DNA from: DATEAV01 sp964575425
GTDB taxonomy: Bacteria > Chloroflexota > Anaerolineae > Anaerolineales > E44-bin32
Direction of reading: 5' to 3'
Length of the DNA: 13,599 nucleotides
NCBI GenBank assembly: GCA_964575425.1
Contig: CAZNRD010000062.1
Coordinates: 1-13,599, forward strand
Shown here: piece after piece, positions 11,593-13,599 of the stretch
How the letters are laid out: each line of letters opens with the position of its first letter
How positions within the stretch are numbered: the stretch's first letter is position 1
The notes under the pieces: model-generated
The model's database searches: none
Told to the model about the DNA's origin: nothing
What the model saw: only the letters and a program-made list of their open reading frames with translations
Translations under genes and position numbers: made by a program

Positions 11593-13599
11593 CTAGGGCG
11601 GAGGTCCAAGTCTCAGTGCGGGCAAGCAGCGAGCAGCCGGGCGGAGGCGTCCATACCAGAGCGGCAGGCGGCCGTCGGTGCCGGGCGGCGGCAGAATGCC
11701 CGGCGGGCCCCAGTAACCAGCGTTGCCCATGAGCCAGGCTTCGAGCATCCCCCGGTCGACGCCGACGGGAGCCAGCAGGCTCTCGACGGCGCGCAGCAGC
11801 AGCTCAGTGTACGCCGGGCGGTCGTAGGCCTCGCTGCCGCTGAGCCGCTCCCAGGCGCGAGCCTTTTCGGGTCCGGAGACGAGGACGAAGCGCAGGTTCT
11901 CACCGGGGTTGAGGAGGACGCTGGCCTCGACGAGCTCGCGGGCCGTGCGGGCGGCGGCGGTGCGCACGACGAATTCATCGGGCTGGCGCGACAGGCGGTG
12001 GGTGACCACCAGGTCGCGCAGCGGCACCTGACCGGACTGAAGCCGGCCCAGGCGCTGGCGGGCGTAGTCGATGGCGCGGGGCAGCGCGGCGCGGAAGCTG
12101 GCCACGCCCTCGCCCTCGGCCAGGATCTCGAGCATCCCCTGCTGAGTTTCCTTAATATAGCGGGGCGTGTCGTGGCGGCGCAGCTCAATGCCCCGCACTT
12201 TGATCTCGCCGTCCTCGAAGGCGCCGAAGTAGCGGTTGGCGGCCGAGACGCGCGGCTCGATGCGAGAGGGGAGGAAGGCCACCCAGCGGTAGACGCCCTC
12301 CAGGTTGATCTGCAGGCCGGTCTGCGCCTGGATCTCCGCCAGCAGGCTCTCGTAATCCGGCCGGGTGGCAGCGCCGGGGCGGTGAGTCCACAGTCCGTCG
12401 ACGTAGAGGTGCAGGATGCGGAAGCCGCGTTCTTCGAGGATTTCCTTGGCGCGCAGCAGCACCTCACGCCCGTAGGCGGTGACGGCCTCATGGGCTTCGA
12501 TGCGGCCGAAGCGGGCGTTCTTGTAGCCCAGGTAGCCGAAGCAGGTGACCAGCAGCCACTTGTGGGCCGAGTAGCACCGACGGAAGACCTCGCGGCGCGG
12601 GTCGTCTTCAGGCAGCTGACGGATGAGGGCCTTGTAGCGGCCGCGCTTTTCCAGCAGCGGCGCCAGCGTCTCGGGGACCAGGCCGGTGCGGTGCTGGCAG
12701 ACCGGGATGCCGATCTCGGGAACGAAATGCCCATGCCCGTCGGGGGTGAGCGGGTCGGCGCAGCAGCGGGCGCCGACGGTCTCGGGGGAGAGGTTGAAGC
12801 GCACCATGATGCTGGGGTACATGGCGGTGAAGTCGAGTTCGGCGACGTGCTCGTGCAGGCCGGCGATGGGGTTGTAGACCAGCCCGCCTTTGTCGGCGGC
12901 CAGGAGCTGCAGCCCGGTCTTGAGCGCTTCGGGCTGGCGCTTCTGCCAGGGGACGAGGATACCGCGGCGCAGGGCGGTGTTGACCTGCATGGCGCTGATG
13001 CCGGTGCCGGTGGAGACGCGGGCGACGGTCTGAACAGGCAGGTTGGAGAGGCGGGCGATTTCGAGCGTGCCCTCCAGGCCGTAGTCATCGGCCAGGAAGG
13101 CGTTCTGGCGGTCGATGTGCCAGCGGCCGAACAGGGTGTGCTGCTCGTCGCGAAAGACGATGCGGCCGTAGGAGAAATAGGAATGGGCTGATTTGTGGGC
13201 CACCGGCAGGCGGCGGTCGCGGTTGAGGGGCAGGGGGAGGTGATAGCGCTGGGCCAGGGCGATCAGGCGCGGCAGGATGTAGGAGTCGCCGTAGGCGGTG
13301 AGGATCAGATCCGGGTCGTGCTGCTCGAGCAGGTGCGCCAAACCGGCGACGAGGGCGCGGGACCGCTGACGGTGGAAGCCGTACTGGTGACCATCGACCT
13401 CGACCAGCAGGTCGCCGCGGTGGCCGCGGCAGGGATCGTCGAGGTCGCCGGAGAGGCGGAGGGTCATCACGCGCAGGGGCGGCAGGCGGTAGTCGGGCTC
13501 CCAGGGAGAGTCGAGGGCCTCGATCTGCTGGATGCGGCCGCCGTGGTGTTCGACGGCGCAGTAGGCGAGGGGGAAGACGCGGCGGGCGAGGAAGTAGCG
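11593..13599 (-). CDS. PolB2-like family B DNA polymerase with degenerate active sites, 5' end outside the window
   Basis: The frame is open through the window edge (RYFLARRVFPLAYCAVEHHG at the edge), so the N-terminus is missing; 668 residues are visible. A proofreading-exonuclease-like domain comes first, but the exo I DIE triad is not seen (VMTLRLSGDL instead), and exo II is altered (LTAYGDSYILPRL). The polymerase domain keeps motif A as ELDFTAMYPSIM (Asp codon 12834-12832) and motif B as KWLLVTCFGYLGYKNARFG, where KxxxNSxYG is usual. Motif C reads LYVDGLW (Asp codon 12399-12397) instead of YGDTDS: the second, catalytic Asp is Leu. These features recall archaeal PolB2, first described as inactivated and later linked to damage tolerance. 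An internal GTG/ATG at 13470/13467 is not the true start. It may be an inactive or lesion-bypass polymerase. Confidence 0.85.
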   Translation of the reverse strand, partial: RYFLARRVFPLAYCAVEHHGGRIQQIEALDSPWEPDYRLPPLRVMTLRLSGDLDDPCRGHRGDLLVEVDGHQYGFHRQRSRALVAGLAHLLEQHDPDLILTAYGDSYILPRLIALAQRYHLPLPLNRDRRLPVAHKSAHSYFSYGRIVFRDEQHTLFGRWHIDRQNAFLADDYGLEGTLEIARLSNLPVQTVARVSTGTGISAMQVNTALRRGILVPWQKRQPEALKTGLQLLAADKGGLVYNPIAGLHEHVAELDFTAMYPSIMVRFNLSPETVGARCCADPLTPDGHGHFVPEIGIPVCQHRTGLVPETLAPLLEKRGRYKALIRQLPEDDPRREVFRRCYSAHKWLLVTCFGYLGYKNARFGRIEAHEAVTAYGREVLLRAKEILEERGFRILHLYVDGLWTHRPGAATRPDYESLLAEIQAQTGLQINLEGVYRWVAFLPSRIEPRVSAANRYFGAFEDGEIKVRGIELRRHDTPRYIKETQQGMLEILAEGEGVASFRAALPRAIDYARQRLGRLQSGQVPLRDLVVTHRLSRQPDEFVVRTAAARTARELVEASVLLNPGENLRFVLVSGPEKARAWERLSGSEAYDRPAYTELLLRAVESLLAPVGVDRGMLEAWLMGNAGYWGPPGILPPPGTDGRLPLWYGRLRPAARCLPALRLGPPP

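Noticed and set aside
11503..13191. Plus-strand open frame of 562 codons opposite the polymerase gene
   Set aside because: It is the complement of a well-conserved family B polymerase and has low-complexity Val/Gly/Ala/Asp composition typical of shadow frames.

Overview
The window is GC-rich bacterial chromosome. Every intact gene reads on the minus strand; the only plus-strand coding trace is a decayed kinase fragment. An extracytoplasmic-function (ECF) sigma factor paired with a DUF5667-type membrane protein, a bacterial PolB2-like family B DNA polymerase, GC-rich Ser/Thr kinase debris and a dispersed repeat of the GTTGAGCGAAGCGA type together suggest Chloroflexota, probably an Anaerolineae-like lineage. 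That placement is inference, because no rRNA is present.

In transcription order (high to low coordinates) the layout is as follows. (1) 13599-10071: a family B DNA polymerase, cut by the window edge, then an ECF sigma factor and a one-pass membrane protein that overlap at TGATG. (2) 9922-8518: a sigma70-type promoter and the translation operon infC-rpmI-rplT. infC appears to start at ATC, and a 9-bp hairpin lies between infC and rpmI. (3) 8517-7957: a gene-poor stretch with a plus-strand remnant of a Pkn-type kinase. (4) 7996-5373: macrodomain protein, TrmH-type RNA methyltransferase and DUF711 protein, joined by GTGA and ATGA overlaps. (5) 5351-2065: a UvrD/PcrA helicase, probably with a leaderless GTG-initiated transcript, then galE. 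(6) 2077-1507: a palindrome-rich intergenic region whose repeat end supplies the galE stop codon, followed by a near-consensus promoter with an overlapping inverted-repeat operator. (7) 1506-1: class II fructose-bisphosphate aldolase and a CbbY-like HAD phosphatase whose reading frame breaks near position 98.

Most of the window is housekeeping: translation initiation and ribosomal proteins, RNA modification, DNA repair, nucleotide-sugar metabolism and glycolysis/pentose metabolism. The parts most worth a second look are the polymerase with a missing motif C aspartate and a degenerate exonuclease domain, the non-canonical infC start, the leaderless pcrA start, the operator-promoter of the aldolase gene, the kinase relic, and the repeat that has captured the end of galE. 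I found no tRNA, rRNA, CRISPR array, insertion sequence or defence system.
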